Below are positions 1 to 9,036 of a stretch of 33,794 nt of DNA, piece after piece. Source of the DNA: an uncultured Lachnospiraceae bacterium. GTDB lineage: Bacteria; Bacillota; Clostridia; Lachnospirales; Lachnospiraceae. The stretch lies in the NCBI GenBank assembly GCA_910588295.1, contig CAJUQO010000027.1, positions 1-33,794 of the forward strand. The letters are read 5' to 3'. Position 1 is the stretch's first letter. Every line of letters starts with the position of its first letter. Below the pieces are notes generated by a model. It ran no database searches. It had not been told where the DNA came from and saw only the letters and a list, made by a program, of their open reading frames with translations. A program made the position numbers and the translations under genes.

Positions 1-228
1 AACATTTGTTGTCAAGGTTCAGTTCTTGGCTACGAGTTTTATTTTCGTAGCAATGAGCAGTTGGAAAACGCCGTTTTAACAGGTATCCCGGTGACGAACA
101 TGAATGAGGTGAGTGAGAAGTTTTTCAGCTACTGGTGCGACCTTCTTTATGGAAAGATCACGGCGGACGAGATGTGTGAGGAAGCCCAGGCCAGTGTGCA
201 GGAGCTTCTGGATAAAAACAATAAATAA
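1..228 (+). CDS. Extracellular solute (sugar)-binding protein, C-terminal fragment
   Basis: The window opens inside a reading frame (frame 1) that encodes about 75 residues and stops with TAA at 226-228. The visible end reads like the C-terminal helices of a family 1 sugar-binding protein, with the typical final pattern of a Lys-Ile-Thr-Ala-Asp-Glu segment followed by a short helix ending in Leu-Leu-Asp-Lys. That pattern is common where such proteins close with a helix that packs against the second lobe. Two MalF/MalG-type permeases follow directly, which fits the usual binding protein-permease-permease order. The N-terminal part, including the expected lipoprotein signal, lies outside the window, so the substrate cannot be read from this fragment. 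The call rests largely on context. Confidence 0.72.
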   Translation, partial: NICCQGSVLGYEFYFRSNEQLENAVLTGIPVTNMNEVSEKFFSYWCDLLYGKITADEMCEEAQASVQELLDKNNK

Positions 229-242
229 CAGCAGATGGTGTG

Positions 243-265
243 GGGGCTGCTTTTTGGGCAGCCCC
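243..265 (+). promoter_or_regulatory. Intercistronic hairpin between binding protein and permease genes
   Basis: A perfect 8 bp inverted repeat (GGGGCTGC at 243-250, GCAGCCCC at 258-265) with a 7-nt loop lies in the 69 bp gap before the first permease. No T-run follows. Hairpins at this place in sugar ABC operons commonly stabilise the upstream binding-protein mRNA or partly attenuate the permeases, giving an excess of binding protein. That role is inferred. Confidence 0.6.
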
Positions 266-297
266 GCCTGTTTTCCGGACAAAAGGAGGAAATAGAT

Positions 298-1194
298 TTG
301 CGTACATCCCAGAGAAGAAAAGAACTGTTCTCCTATGCGTTGATCCTGCCGGGAATTTTACTTTTGCTGGTTGTTGTTTTCCTGCCGTTTTTGCAGAATA
401 TCTACTACAGCTTTACGGATTATTCCCTGTTAAAGGTGGAGGAGAGCTTTGTAGGGTCCGAAAATTATAGAAATATTCTGAAAGGCGATGAATTTTTTGG
501 GGCGCTGGGGAAAAGCCTGGTCTATGTGGCCATTGTGATCGTCCTAATCGGGATCATCGGCATAGGCGCCGCCTTTATACAGAATTCAAAGAGTATCCGG
601 GGCGTAACCGTGCTGCAGATCTTCCTGCTGCTGCCCTGGGTGATGCCGGAGGTCATCACGGGCTATACCTGGAAGCTGTTGCTGAATTATCAGACGGGGC
701 CTTATTACCGTCTCCTGGAAAAGCTGCATCTGATCGCCAGAGGAGAAGACATATTCGCGAATGCCTTTCTGGCTCTGATGGCGGTGGCCATGGCGAATGT
801 CTGGAGAGGTTTTCCGGTGGTGGCGATCACTGTATATGCCAAGCTGCAGACGCTGCAGCGGGAGCAGGTAGAAGCCGCCATTATAGACGGGGCCGGCCGT
901 TTCCAGGTGTTTCGGTTTATAGAGGTTCCCCATATTGCGGGGACGGTGGCTTCGGTGCTGACCCTGTGCTTTATCTGGACCTTTAACGCCTTCGGGCTGG
1001 TAAACGTTATGACCGGAGGAGGCCCGGCGGGGGCCACGGAGACCCTGCCCGTATTCCTGCAGAAGAAAGCCTTTAAATTTTTTGATTATTCCGGTGCGTC
1101 TGCTTTTGCGGTACTGATGATCCTGGTATTACTGCTGGTGGTGCTGCTGGCATATGGGGTTCCGGCGCTTTGCAGGAAAAAGAAAGAAAACTGA
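298..1194 (+). CDS. Carbohydrate ABC transporter permease, MalF/UgpA type
   Basis: Integral membrane subunit of a CUT1-type sugar importer, 298 residues. The start chosen is TTG at 298, because AAAAGGAGG at 281-289 sits at correct spacing before it; an upstream GTG at 235 in the same frame would place the intercistronic hairpin inside the gene. The protein has a short basic N-terminus, a first transmembrane segment around residues 13-35 and about five more. The cytoplasmic EAA loop that docks the ATPase is visible at residues 192 onward (EAA followed by IDGAGRFQVF). The usual length for this family is 290-310 residues. It pairs with the permease starting at 1209. No ATPase gene is present in the cluster, so a shared MsmK/UgpC-like ATPase encoded elsewhere is inferred. 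Confidence 0.93.
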   Translation: MRTSQRRKELFSYALILPGILLLLVVVFLPFLQNIYYSFTDYSLLKVEESFVGSENYRNILKGDEFFGALGKSLVYVAIVIVLIGIIGIGAAFIQNSKSIRGVTVLQIFLLLPWVMPEVITGYTWKLLLNYQTGPYYRLLEKLHLIARGEDIFANAFLALMAVAMANVWRGFPVVAITVYAKLQTLQREQVEAAIIDGAGRFQVFRFIEVPHIAGTVASVLTLCFIWTFNAFGLVNVMTGGGPAGATETLPVFLQKKAFKFFDYSGASAFAVLMILVLLLVVLLAYGVPALCRKKKEN

Positions 1195-1208
1195 CAGGGA
1201 GGAACCGT

Positions 1209-2042
1209 ATGTATACGATGAAAAGAAAGGGTTACGTTGTATGTAAATATGTGCTCTATGCCGGGCTTTTGCTGTTTCTGATCTTTCCTCTGTACTGGAT
1301 TGTGACGACGGCTTTCCGGACGGATAAGGAAATCGTCAACAGCGCCATGGCCCTGATCCCCAGAACCTTTACGCTGGAACATTTCAGGGCGGCGGTCGTG
1401 GAGGTGGATCTGCTGAAATGTCTGAAAAACAGCCTGGTCGTTACCCTGATTACGGTGGTGATCAGTTTGGCCACAGGCCTTCTGATGGCTTATGCCTTCG
1501 CCCGGTTCAGCTTCCGCGGGAAGAACTTCCTGAATATGACGATTCTGTTCACGCAGTTTATCCCTGCCGTGGCCTATATCATTCCGCTGTACCTGATCAT
1601 GAGCAAAATGAAGATGCTGAATACGTATCCGTCCCTCTGGATCACTTACCTGGGTTCGGCCTTTCCCGTGACCATGGTGCTGCTGGTTAATTATATCAGG
1701 GACGTCCCGGTATCCCTGGAGGAAGCGGCCCGCATCGACGGATGTTCCCGGTTCCAGGTGATGATGCATATCACCTTTCCCCTGTCGGTGCCGGGCATCG
1801 TATCTACGTCGATTTACGTGTTTATTTCCATATGGCAGGAGTACCTGATCGCGGTTTCGTTTATTTCCAACGAGAAGCTGTACACGGTATCCATGGCGCT
1901 GACCAGGTTCCAGGGGCCCTACGGGACGGACTGGGGCGGCATCATGGCGGGGGCCCTGATCATTTCGATTCCTGCCATCGCTCTTTTTCTCTGTACCAGA
2001 AAAATGTTCACCAACAATCTGGTAGGGGGGATTAAAGGATAA
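1209..2042 (+). CDS. Carbohydrate ABC transporter permease, MalG/UgpE type
   Basis: Second membrane subunit of the sugar importer, 277 residues, which is normal for MalG-like permeases. ATG at 1209 is preferred over an in-frame TTG at 1170 because AGGGAGGA lies just upstream at 1196-1203 and the longer form would overlap the previous gene. There is a hydrophobic segment near residues 12-35 and roughly five further membrane spans. The EAA motif is at residues 172-174, followed by RIDGCSRFQV, the ATPase docking loop. The C-terminus ends in the family-typical Val-Gly-Gly-Ile-Lys-Gly. The 14 bp gap to the previous permease indicates one transcript. The substrate is not readable from the permeases; the downstream alpha-mannosidase suggests manno-oligosaccharides. 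Confidence 0.94.
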   Translation: MYTMKRKGYVVCKYVLYAGLLLFLIFPLYWIVTTAFRTDKEIVNSAMALIPRTFTLEHFRAAVVEVDLLKCLKNSLVVTLITVVISLATGLLMAYAFARFSFRGKNFLNMTILFTQFIPAVAYIIPLYLIMSKMKMLNTYPSLWITYLGSAFPVTMVLLVNYIRDVPVSLEEAARIDGCSRFQVMMHITFPLSVPGIVSTSIYVFISIWQEYLIAVSFISNEKLYTVSMALTRFQGPYGTDWGGIMAGALIISIPAIALFLCTRKMFTNNLVGGIKG

Positions 2043-2076
2043 AAAAGAAAAATATGAACATAAAGGAGATAAGAGT

Positions 2077-3090
2077 ATGACACCCAGAGAACTGGTATAT
2101 AGTACCCTGGAATTCAGGAACAAGGATGGGCGCGTTCCCCGTCAGATGTGGCTGCTGCCCTGGTCCGAGATCAACTATGGGGATCGGGTGGATCAGATCC
2201 ACAGGGAATTTGAGGATGATATCGTAAATGCCCCCAGTATATTGAAATCGAAGACTATCGCGAAGGGGGATCCCTATATGGTCGGTGAGTATAGCGACGA
2301 CTGGGGCTGCCACTTTACCAATGTACAGAGGGGAGTGATCGGGCAGGCCAAGGAAGCGCTGGTAAAGGATGAACAGTGGGAGGATGTGGACAGGGTACAT
2401 ATCCCTGTGGAGTGGCTGGACTTCGACAGGGAAGCCGTGAACGGGTTCTGCCGCGGCACGGACAAATTTGTCCTTGCGGGCTGCTGCCCCAGGCCCTTTG
2501 AGCAGCTGCAGTTTATCCGCACCACCCAGGAGCTGTATTCCGATCTGATGGATCCGCCGGAGCGGATGCTGAAGTTTATGAAAAAAATGCACGGCTTTTA
2601 CTGTGAGCTTCTCGAAGAGTGGGCCCGGACGGAGGTGGACGCCCTCTCCTTCATGGACGACTGGGGCAGCCAGAAAAGTCTGCTCATCAATCCCAACATG
2701 TGGGATGAGTATTTCCGGCCCATGTACCGGGATTATATAAATATTGCGAAAAAATATGGCAAAAAGACATTTATGCATTCCGACGGGAATATCCTGGAGA
2801 TTTATCCCCGGCTGATCGAGATCGGCCTGGATGCCGTAAACTCGCAGATTTTCTGTATGGGGCTTGAAAAGGTAGAAAAATACAGGGGGAAGATCACGTT
2901 CTGGGGAGAGATCGACAGACAGCATCTTTTACCGGACGGCAGCGCAGAGGATATTGAAACAGCGGTCAAAGAGGTATATGATAGACTCTGGGAGGACGGC
3001 GGCTGCATTGCTCAGTGTGAATTCGGGCCGGGGGCAAATCCGGACAACGTGTATACCGTATACAAGACCTGGAATGCGATCAGAAATTGA
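2077..3090 (+). CDS. URO-D/MtaA-superfamily protein, putative methyltransferase (first copy)
   Basis: A 337-residue protein of the uroporphyrinogen decarboxylase superfamily, started at ATG 2077 behind AAAGGAGA. The superfamily contains true heme-pathway decarboxylases and zinc-dependent corrinoid:thiol methyltransferases such as MtaA and CmuA. The second group is a better match: there is a His-x-Asp motif in the segment MHSDGN (H234, D236) and a late Cys (C314, in AQCEFGPG) at the place where MtaA-like proteins carry metal ligands. The family norm is about 340 residues. It lies 34 bp after the sugar permeases and is followed by a second, diverged copy and an alpha-mannosidase. Heme synthesis is therefore unlikely; handling of a methyl group on the imported sugar or glycoside is an inference. 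No corrinoid protein is in view. Confidence 0.8.
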   Translation: MTPRELVYSTLEFRNKDGRVPRQMWLLPWSEINYGDRVDQIHREFEDDIVNAPSILKSKTIAKGDPYMVGEYSDDWGCHFTNVQRGVIGQAKEALVKDEQWEDVDRVHIPVEWLDFDREAVNGFCRGTDKFVLAGCCPRPFEQLQFIRTTQELYSDLMDPPERMLKFMKKMHGFYCELLEEWARTEVDALSFMDDWGSQKSLLINPNMWDEYFRPMYRDYINIAKKYGKKTFMHSDGNILEIYPRLIEIGLDAVNSQIFCMGLEKVEKYRGKITFWGEIDRQHLLPDGSAEDIETAVKEVYDRLWEDGGCIAQCEFGPGANPDNVYTVYKTWNAIRN

Positions 3091-3124
3091 GCGGGGCGAC
3101 GGCCCGACGGACAAGGAGAAGGCA

Positions 3125-4252
3125 ATGAAGCAGAGCACGGACCATAAGGATATTGACTTATATGATTTTCAGCTGGATGTGATACGGGGAAAGGCCGGGG
3201 GCAGGATTCTGTGGCAGCCCCGCATCGGATGCTGGTACGACGACAAAAAATACGCGGGAGAAGAGCTCCCCGGAGTTTTTAAGGGAATGGATCTGGTGGA
3301 AATTTACAGGGAGCTGGGCTGTTCCAACCGCATTTACGATTACAACGACTGTTTTTGGGCCCGGGAGGATGAGACGGTGGTACGCAGGGAGAACCGGCTT
3401 TCGGCGCTGGAAACAGAATACATTGCGGATACCCCGGTGGGTTCCGTCAACTGTATCATCCGGGGGAATACCTCGAATCCCGGCACATTCCCGAAAAAAT
3501 GGTGGGTGGAGGATATAGAGGATCTGAAGGTCATGGCCTACATCCTGGGGCACCAGACCTGGGAATGGCGGGAGGACGTATATCAGAGTCTGCAGAAGAA
3601 ATGGGGACGCATCGGCGCGCCGGCGATTTTCATGCCCCGGGTGAATATCCAGTATCTGTATATCGACCTTATGGGGACGGAAACGGCGGTATACCTCCTG
3701 TCGGATTACCAGGAGGAGGTGGAAGCGTTTTTCGCGGTGCTGCAGAAAAATCAGGAGCAGATGATTGAGGTCATCAACCGTTCCCCGATTGAGATGATCG
3801 ATTTCGGCGATAACCTCCACGGCGGCATGCTCCCCCCGGCTTATGTTGAAAACTATATCCTGCCCGCATACAGAAGGCGGTGCGAGCTGCTGCATCGGGG
3901 TGGAAAGTTCGTCTATGCCCACTGGGACGGCAATACAAAGACGATGCTGAAATATGCCCGCCAGACAGGCCTTGACGGGATCGAGGCCATCACCCCCGAA
4001 CCCCAGGGAGACGTGACGCTGCGGGAGGTAAAGGAGGCCCTGGGGGATATGTGGCTCATTGACGGTATCGCGGCGATCCTGTTTGACGGCCAGTATCCGG
4101 AGGAGGCGCTGCGGGCGCAGGTGCAGGAGTGCATTGATCTGTTCGCGCCGCATCTGATCCTGGGGATCTCCGATGAGCTGTCCTCCATCGGAAACATCGA
4201 GCGCGTCCGCCTGGTGGGCGAGATGGTGGACGAGTACAACAGGAAGCTGTGA
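3125..4252 (+). CDS. URO-D/MtaA-superfamily protein, putative methyltransferase (second, diverged copy)
   Basis: A 375-residue relative of the preceding protein. The start is taken at ATG 3125, which follows AAGGAGAAGGC; a longer in-frame form from 2954 would run back into the previous gene. The core motif is AHWDGN with H266 and D268, matching the His-x-Asp of the first copy. The third ligand differs: where the first copy has a Cys near a Gly-Pro motif, this one has GISDELSSIGNIERVR, rich in Asp and Glu. The two are thus not recent duplicates and may form a heterodimer or act on different partners. A specific reaction cannot be assigned. It sits 34 bp after its paralogue and 60 bp before the alpha-mannosidase, so one operon is likely. 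Confidence 0.75.
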   Translation: MKQSTDHKDIDLYDFQLDVIRGKAGGRILWQPRIGCWYDDKKYAGEELPGVFKGMDLVEIYRELGCSNRIYDYNDCFWAREDETVVRRENRLSALETEYIADTPVGSVNCIIRGNTSNPGTFPKKWWVEDIEDLKVMAYILGHQTWEWREDVYQSLQKKWGRIGAPAIFMPRVNIQYLYIDLMGTETAVYLLSDYQEEVEAFFAVLQKNQEQMIEVINRSPIEMIDFGDNLHGGMLPPAYVENYILPAYRRRCELLHRGGKFVYAHWDGNTKTMLKYARQTGLDGIEAITPEPQGDVTLREVKEALGDMWLIDGIAAILFDGQYPEEALRAQVQECIDLFAPHLILGISDELSSIGNIERVRLVGEMVDEYNRKL

Positions 4253-4312
4253 GCGCCCGTAACGGTGAAGGAGGGAGCCACTACAGGCGCAGAGGAAATA
4301 AGAGGTGAAGGC

Positions 4313-7300
4313 ATGTTTTTTACGATAGAAAAATTTGAAAGACGTGTGGAAGAACTGGAACAGCGTAGATATTTCGGAAAAGAGTGCATAGCCCCCTTTG
4401 TATCCATGGAGGGGGCTTTGGGGGAAGACGAGGTCTGCCGCGGGCTTCCGGAAAAAATCGAGGGCCCGGCGTTCGGCCTCCACGATTATTTCACGGGAAG
4501 GGATCGCTATCTCTGGCTGGAGAAAACGGTTCGGCTGCCCGGGGCCCGGGAGGGCTGCAGGGTCGTCGGGCTTTTCGATTTCGGCGAGACGGGTCCGGGC
4601 TACAACAGCGGATTTGAGTCTCTTCTGTATGTGGACGGCCGCCCGTACCAGGGCGTGGACACCAATCACAGGGAGGTGTTTTTTGAGAACCGGGAGGGGG
4701 AGACGGTCAGCCTGAAATTTCTGCTGTGGACCGGCCTAGAGGGCGGCGGCAGGCACCGTACCTTTTATCATCAGTGCCGGCAGGCGGATATCGGCTGGCT
4801 GCACGGCAAGACGGATGAACTGTACTATTTCGCCCGGGCCGTCACCGAGACGCTGAAGCTGATGGACAAAGACGGGGAGCAGTATGAGGATTTAAAAGGG
4901 GTTCTGGAGCGGACCTTCGACTGTATCAACTGGGACGAGGACTCTTTCTACGAGACGGCGGAGCAGGCCCACAAGGTGCTGCTGGCGGAACTTGGACGGC
5001 TTGAGAAGCGTACGGATGTCACTGTGAATATGGTGGGGCACACCCATATCGATGTGGCGTGGCTGTGGAGGCTGAAACACACCCGTGAGAAGGTGCAGCG
5101 GTCTTTCTCCACGGCGCTCAGGCTCATGGAGCAGTATGAGGAATATACGTTTTTGCAGACCCAGCCTCAACTGTATAAGTATGTCAAAGAGGATTGCCCG
5201 GAGATTTACATGGGGATCAGGGAGCGGGTACGGCAGGGCCGATGGGAGGCCGACGGCGGCATGTGGGTGGAGGCGGACTGCAATGTGACCTCCGGCGAGT
5301 CCCTGGTGCGCCAGTTCCTCTACGGAACCCGTTTTCTGGAGCGGGAGTTCGGAACGGCCTGTGAGTATCTCTGGCTGCCGGACGTATTTGGATACAGCTG
5401 GGCCCTACCGCAGATCCTAAAGCAATGTGAGATCAACACCTTTATGACCACAAAGATCAGCTGGAACCAGTACAATTCCATGCCCGACGATCTGTTCTGG
5501 TGGAGGGGGATCGACGGGACAGAGATTCTGACCTATTTTGTCGATACGCCCGATGAGGGATACGATCTGGACGCCCGTTTTTCCACTTATAATGGACAGG
5601 CGACGCCCCGGACCGTCCTGGGAAGCTGGAAGAAGTTCAAAAATAAGGAGCTGAGCAAAGAGACCCTGGTTTCCTACGGGTACGGCGACGGCGGCGGGGG
5701 CGTGAACAGGGATATGCTGGAAATGCGCCGCGCCATGGATCGGATTCCCGGCCTGCCTCATGTGAAAACCGGCCGCGCCGGGGAATTTTTCCGCAGGATA
5801 CACGAGAAAGTAGATCACACGGACCGGTATGTACATACCTGGGACGGTGAGCTGTATCTGGAATACCACAGGGGAACCTATACCTCCCAGGCATACAATA
5901 AAAAGACCAACCGGTATTTGGAAAACGCCCTGGCCCGGCTGGAATGGCTGTCTGCTACGGCATGGCTGGCGGGAAACGGCTATGCGGGGCAGGAGCTTCA
6001 CGACTGCTGGGAATGCGTGCTTCTCCATCAGTTTCACGATATTATTCCCGGTTCTTCGATCCATGAGGTCTATGAGGATTCCCGCGTGAATTACGGCAGG
6101 GTTGAAAAACTGGCGGATCAGGTGAGGGAACGCGTGTTGGGGCAGATCATGAAAGCCGCGCCGTTTACCTATGCGGTGTATACCGCCAACAGCTTTGGGG
6201 GGAAAGAGCCGGTGCTGATTCCGGATAACGGGCCGGGTTATTTTGTGGACGAGGATGGCCGCGCGCTGGATTCCCAGCGGTGTCGGGAGGGCTGCCTGGT
6301 GCTTGTGGATACCAGGCCCTTTGCGGCGGTGACTGTCCGTTTTGTACCGGAGCGGCAGGTGCCGGGAGAGACGGGCCGCATGACACCGGGGCAGCAGCCC
6401 GCGGGAGAGGTATTCCGCCGGCCGGAGACAAATTGTCTGGAGACGCCCTATTATTTTATCAAATGGAGTGACGACGGCAGGATCACAGAGCTGTACGACC
6501 GGGAAGAAGAGCGCCGGGTACTGCGTCAGGGCCAGTGCGGCAATGTGCTGGAAATTTATGAGGACAAGCCGATCAACTACGACGCCTGGGATATCGACAT
6601 TTTCTACGGGCAGAAAAAAGAGACCGTTAAATGTGTGCAAATACCGGAGGTGACGGAAATCGGGCCGTTGCGGGCCGTGGTTCATTTTGAGTACCGTTAT
6701 CACCGGTCGGAGATCATACAGGATATGGTGGTATACCGCGATTCCAGAAGGATCGATTTCCTCACCCGGGTGGACTGGCGGGAATCCCACAGGCTGTTGA
6801 AAGCCGCCTTTTACACGGATATCCGCGCTACAAAGGCAACCTACGATATCCAGTTCGGCCATGTGGAACGGCCGACCCACTGGAATACCAGCTGGGACTG
6901 GGCCAGATTTGAAGTGTGCGGCCACAAGTGGGCGGATCTGTCGGAGACAGGTTACGGCGTCAGCCTGCTGAATGACTGCAAATACGGCTACAGCATTAAA
7001 GATAATGCCATGAAGCTGAGTCTTCTAAAGAGCGCGAAGGAACCGGATACAGAGGCGGATATGGGTATTCACCGGTTTGCGTATTCCCTGTTCCCCCACA
7101 GAGGGAGCCTGACGGAAGGGGGAACCATCCAGGCGGCCAACCAGCTGAACCTTCCGGCCCAGGCGGCGGCGGGGGTATTCGCGGAAAAGAGGCGAGTCGC
7201 CGTACTCTCGGGGGAAGGCGTTCAACTGGATGTGGTCAAAAGGGCCGAGGATGAGGAGTGCCTCATTATCCGGCTGCATGAGTGCCTGGGAGGAAGCCGT

Positions 7301-7447
7301 CAGGCTGTCCTGTCCTCCGAGTTTCCGGTAAAACGCATCGTCCCCTGCAATCTGCTGGAGCACGACAGCGGCCCGGCCGTGGAGGGCGCGGAAGTGAAAT
7401 TCACCGTCCGGCCCTTTGAGATCAGGACTTTTAAAATGTATCTGTAG
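4313..7447 (+). CDS. Alpha-mannosidase, glycoside hydrolase family 38
   Basis: A 1044-residue GH38 retaining exo-alpha-mannosidase, close in length to the eukaryotic MAN2C1 / fungal vacuolar class and longer than MngB-type enzymes. ATG 4313 is chosen because AAGAGGTGAAG precedes it. Residues 1-235 are the N-terminal domain. The zinc site begins at GHTHID (H243, H245, D247), which corresponds to the H-x-D ligand pair of the family. The nucleophile is D357 in LPDVFGY, and H575 in FHDIIPGSS is the expected last zinc ligand. The C-terminal beta-sandwich region runs from about 640 to the end. No signal peptide is seen, so it should act in the cytoplasm on oligosaccharides imported by the upstream permeases. 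A strong terminator follows. It is the most informative gene for the substrate of this cluster. Confidence 0.95.
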   Translation: MFFTIEKFERRVEELEQRRYFGKECIAPFVSMEGALGEDEVCRGLPEKIEGPAFGLHDYFTGRDRYLWLEKTVRLPGAREGCRVVGLFDFGETGPGYNSGFESLLYVDGRPYQGVDTNHREVFFENREGETVSLKFLLWTGLEGGGRHRTFYHQCRQADIGWLHGKTDELYYFARAVTETLKLMDKDGEQYEDLKGVLERTFDCINWDEDSFYETAEQAHKVLLAELGRLEKRTDVTVNMVGHTHIDVAWLWRLKHTREKVQRSFSTALRLMEQYEEYTFLQTQPQLYKYVKEDCPEIYMGIRERVRQGRWEADGGMWVEADCNVTSGESLVRQFLYGTRFLEREFGTACEYLWLPDVFGYSWALPQILKQCEINTFMTTKISWNQYNSMPDDLFWWRGIDGTEILTYFVDTPDEGYDLDARFSTYNGQATPRTVLGSWKKFKNKELSKETLVSYGYGDGGGGVNRDMLEMRRAMDRIPGLPHVKTGRAGEFFRRIHEKVDHTDRYVHTWDGELYLEYHRGTYTSQAYNKKTNRYLENALARLEWLSATAWLAGNGYAGQELHDCWECVLLHQFHDIIPGSSIHEVYEDSRVNYGRVEKLADQVRERVLGQIMKAAPFTYAVYTANSFGGKEPVLIPDNGPGYFVDEDGRALDSQRCREGCLVLVDTRPFAAVTVRFVPERQVPGETGRMTPGQQPAGEVFRRPETNCLETPYYFIKWSDDGRITELYDREEERRVLRQGQCGNVLEIYEDKPINYDAWDIDIFYGQKKETVKCVQIPEVTEIGPLRAVVHFEYRYHRSEIIQDMVVYRDSRRIDFLTRVDWRESHRLLKAAFYTDIRATKATYDIQFGHVERPTHWNTSWDWARFEVCGHKWADLSETGYGVSLLNDCKYGYSIKDNAMKLSLLKSAKEPDTEADMGIHRFAYSLFPHRGSLTEGGTIQAANQLNLPAQAAAGVFAEKRRVAVLSGEGVQLDVVKRAEDEECLIIRLHECLGGSRQAVLSSEFPVKRIVPCNLLEHDSGPAVEGAEVKFTVRPFEIRTFKMYL

Positions 7448-7467
7448 GGGAAAAGTGGAACAATTGC

Positions 7468-7509
7468 GGGGCCTGCCAAATGGAACGGCAGGCCCCCTTC
7501 TTTATTTTT
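7468..7509 (+). terminator. Rho-independent terminator of the mannosidase operon
   Basis: A perfect 10 bp stem (GGGGCCTGCC at 7468-7477 and GGCAGGCCCC at 7487-7496) with a 9-nt loop is followed by CTTCTTTATTTTT. It separates the plus-strand operon from the convergent pncB; the minus-strand side lacks a clear T-run. Confidence 0.85.
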
Positions 7510-8968
7510 GCAGATGTTTCCGGCTTGTTTCTTCCAGAAGCGCGCTTTTGATGGCATAGAGTTTATCCGAAAGATCTACATAGACTTCATGGGGATTGAT
7601 GAAACGGCGGGTCTCATCCCACAGAGTTTCCTGCTCGGCCTTGCAGATATCACGGATTTCCATGACCGAGGGGGAGGTATAGCAGGGTTCTCCCTTGCGG
7701 ATGACCTGGGTGAGAAGCTCCCGGAGCCGGTAAGTACCGCCTTTGATCCTCGTCTTTTTCCAGGTCTCCACCGGGTCAAAGATGATCATATCCTTATCCT
7801 CGTCAAAGGTCTCGTCGGCTAAGCAGATCAGGTCGGCGCGGATCTTGTTTGTTTCCTTATCATAGATGCGGAATACGGTTTTATCGCCGGGATTTGTTAC
7901 CTTTTCGGAATTCTCCGAGAGCTTGATTTTGGGGACAAACTCTTTGTCTCCCTGGTTTTTAACGGCGGCCAGCTTGTAGACGCCGCCGAAAGCGGGGTTA
8001 TCCTTGGCGGTGATCAGGTTTGTGCCCACGCCCCAGGAGTTGATCCTGGCCCCCTGGGCTTTCAGGCTGTCGATCAGGTACTCGTCCAGGTCGCTGGAGG
8101 CGGAGATGATGGCGTCGCCGAAACCGGCTTCCGCCAGCATATGGTAGGCTTTCTTGGACAGGTAAGCCAGGTCGCCGCTGTCGATGCGGATGCCGTAGCC
8201 CTTGAGGGGCAGCCCCGCCTCCCGCATTTCCCTGAAAACCCGTATGGCGTTGGGGACGCCGGAATCCAGCACGTCGTAGGTGTCCACCAGCAGGATGCAG
8301 GCGTCGGGATACAGGTCGGCGTAGGTCTTAAAGGCGGTGTACTCGTCGGGGAAGCTCATGATCCAGCTGTGGGCGTGGGTGCCCTTCACCGGCGCGCCGA
8401 ACATCTGGCCGGTCAGCACATTGGAGGTCCCGATGCAGCCAGCGATCATGGCGGCCCGGGCGCCGTAAATCCCCGCGTCAGGTCCCTGGGCCCGCCGGAG
8501 GCCGAACTCCATGATGCCGTCGCCCTGGGCCGCGTAGACCACCCGGGCCGCCTTGGTGGCGATAAGGCTCTGATGGTTCAGGATATTGAGGATAGCCGTT
8601 TCCACCAGCTGGGCCTCCATCATGGGCGCGATCACCTTGATCAGAGGTTCCCGGGGGAAGACCACCGTCCCTTCGGGTATGGCATAGATATCTCCGGTAA
8701 AATGGAAGCCCCGCAGATATTCGAGGAAATCCGGCTCGAAGATGCCCAAGCTCCGCAGATAGTCGATATCGTCCGGGGCAAAGTGCAGGTCACGGATATA
8801 CTCAATGATCTGTTCTAGGCCCGCCGCGATGGCGTAGCCGCCGTCGCAGGGGTTTTTTCTGTAAAAGGCATCGAAGACGACGATCTGATCCGTGGGGTTT
8901 TTGAAATATCCCTGCATCATGGTCAGCTCATAAAGGTCAGTCAACAGTGTCAGGTTCATTGCTCTCAT
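7502..8968 (-). CDS. pncB: Nicotinate phosphoribosyltransferase
   Basis: Converts nicotinate and PRPP to nicotinate mononucleotide in the NAD salvage (Preiss-Handler) pathway, in the cytosol. The protein is 488 residues. The start is ATG at 8968, since AAAGGAG lies 7 nt upstream on the minus strand; an in-frame start at 9028 would overlap the promoter. Family features include the N-terminal LLTDLYELTMMQGYF, the EFGLRRAQG segment that binds the nucleotide substrate, the phosphorylatable His region THAHSWIM, and the GIRIDSGDLAYLS and WGVGTNLITA phosphate-binding segments. The length fits the longer bacterial/eukaryotic NAPRTase subgroup. It is the only confident minus-strand gene here, converging on the mannosidase operon, and is probably monocistronic. 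Confidence 0.96.
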   Translation of the reverse strand: MRAMNLTLLTDLYELTMMQGYFKNPTDQIVVFDAFYRKNPCDGGYAIAAGLEQIIEYIRDLHFAPDDIDYLRSLGIFEPDFLEYLRGFHFTGDIYAIPEGTVVFPREPLIKVIAPMMEAQLVETAILNILNHQSLIATKAARVVYAAQGDGIMEFGLRRAQGPDAGIYGARAAMIAGCIGTSNVLTGQMFGAPVKGTHAHSWIMSFPDEYTAFKTYADLYPDACILLVDTYDVLDSGVPNAIRVFREMREAGLPLKGYGIRIDSGDLAYLSKKAYHMLAEAGFGDAIISASSDLDEYLIDSLKAQGARINSWGVGTNLITAKDNPAFGGVYKLAAVKNQGDKEFVPKIKLSENSEKVTNPGDKTVFRIYDKETNKIRADLICLADETFDEDKDMIIFDPVETWKKTRIKGGTYRLRELLTQVIRKGEPCYTSPSVMEIRDICKAEQETLWDETRRFINPHEVYVDLSDKLYAIKSALLEETSRKHLQK

Positions 8969-9036
8969 AGTGAGGCTCCTTTCCCTTGTAAAAATGAAGC
9001 GCTTTCGCACGCTAACAGGCTGTATCAACTTTTCGT

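Noticed and set aside
2954..3124. Longer N-terminus for the second URO-D-like protein
   Set aside because: It would overlap the first copy by more than 130 bp, and a good binding site lies before ATG 3125.
2077..4252. Heme biosynthesis uroporphyrinogen decarboxylases
   Set aside because: There are two diverged copies in a sugar cluster, with His-x-Asp metal-type motifs and no other heme gene nearby.
8141..8818. Long plus-strand frame opposite pncB
   Set aside because: It is the complement of a conserved gene, has no ribosome binding site and no recognisable protein features.
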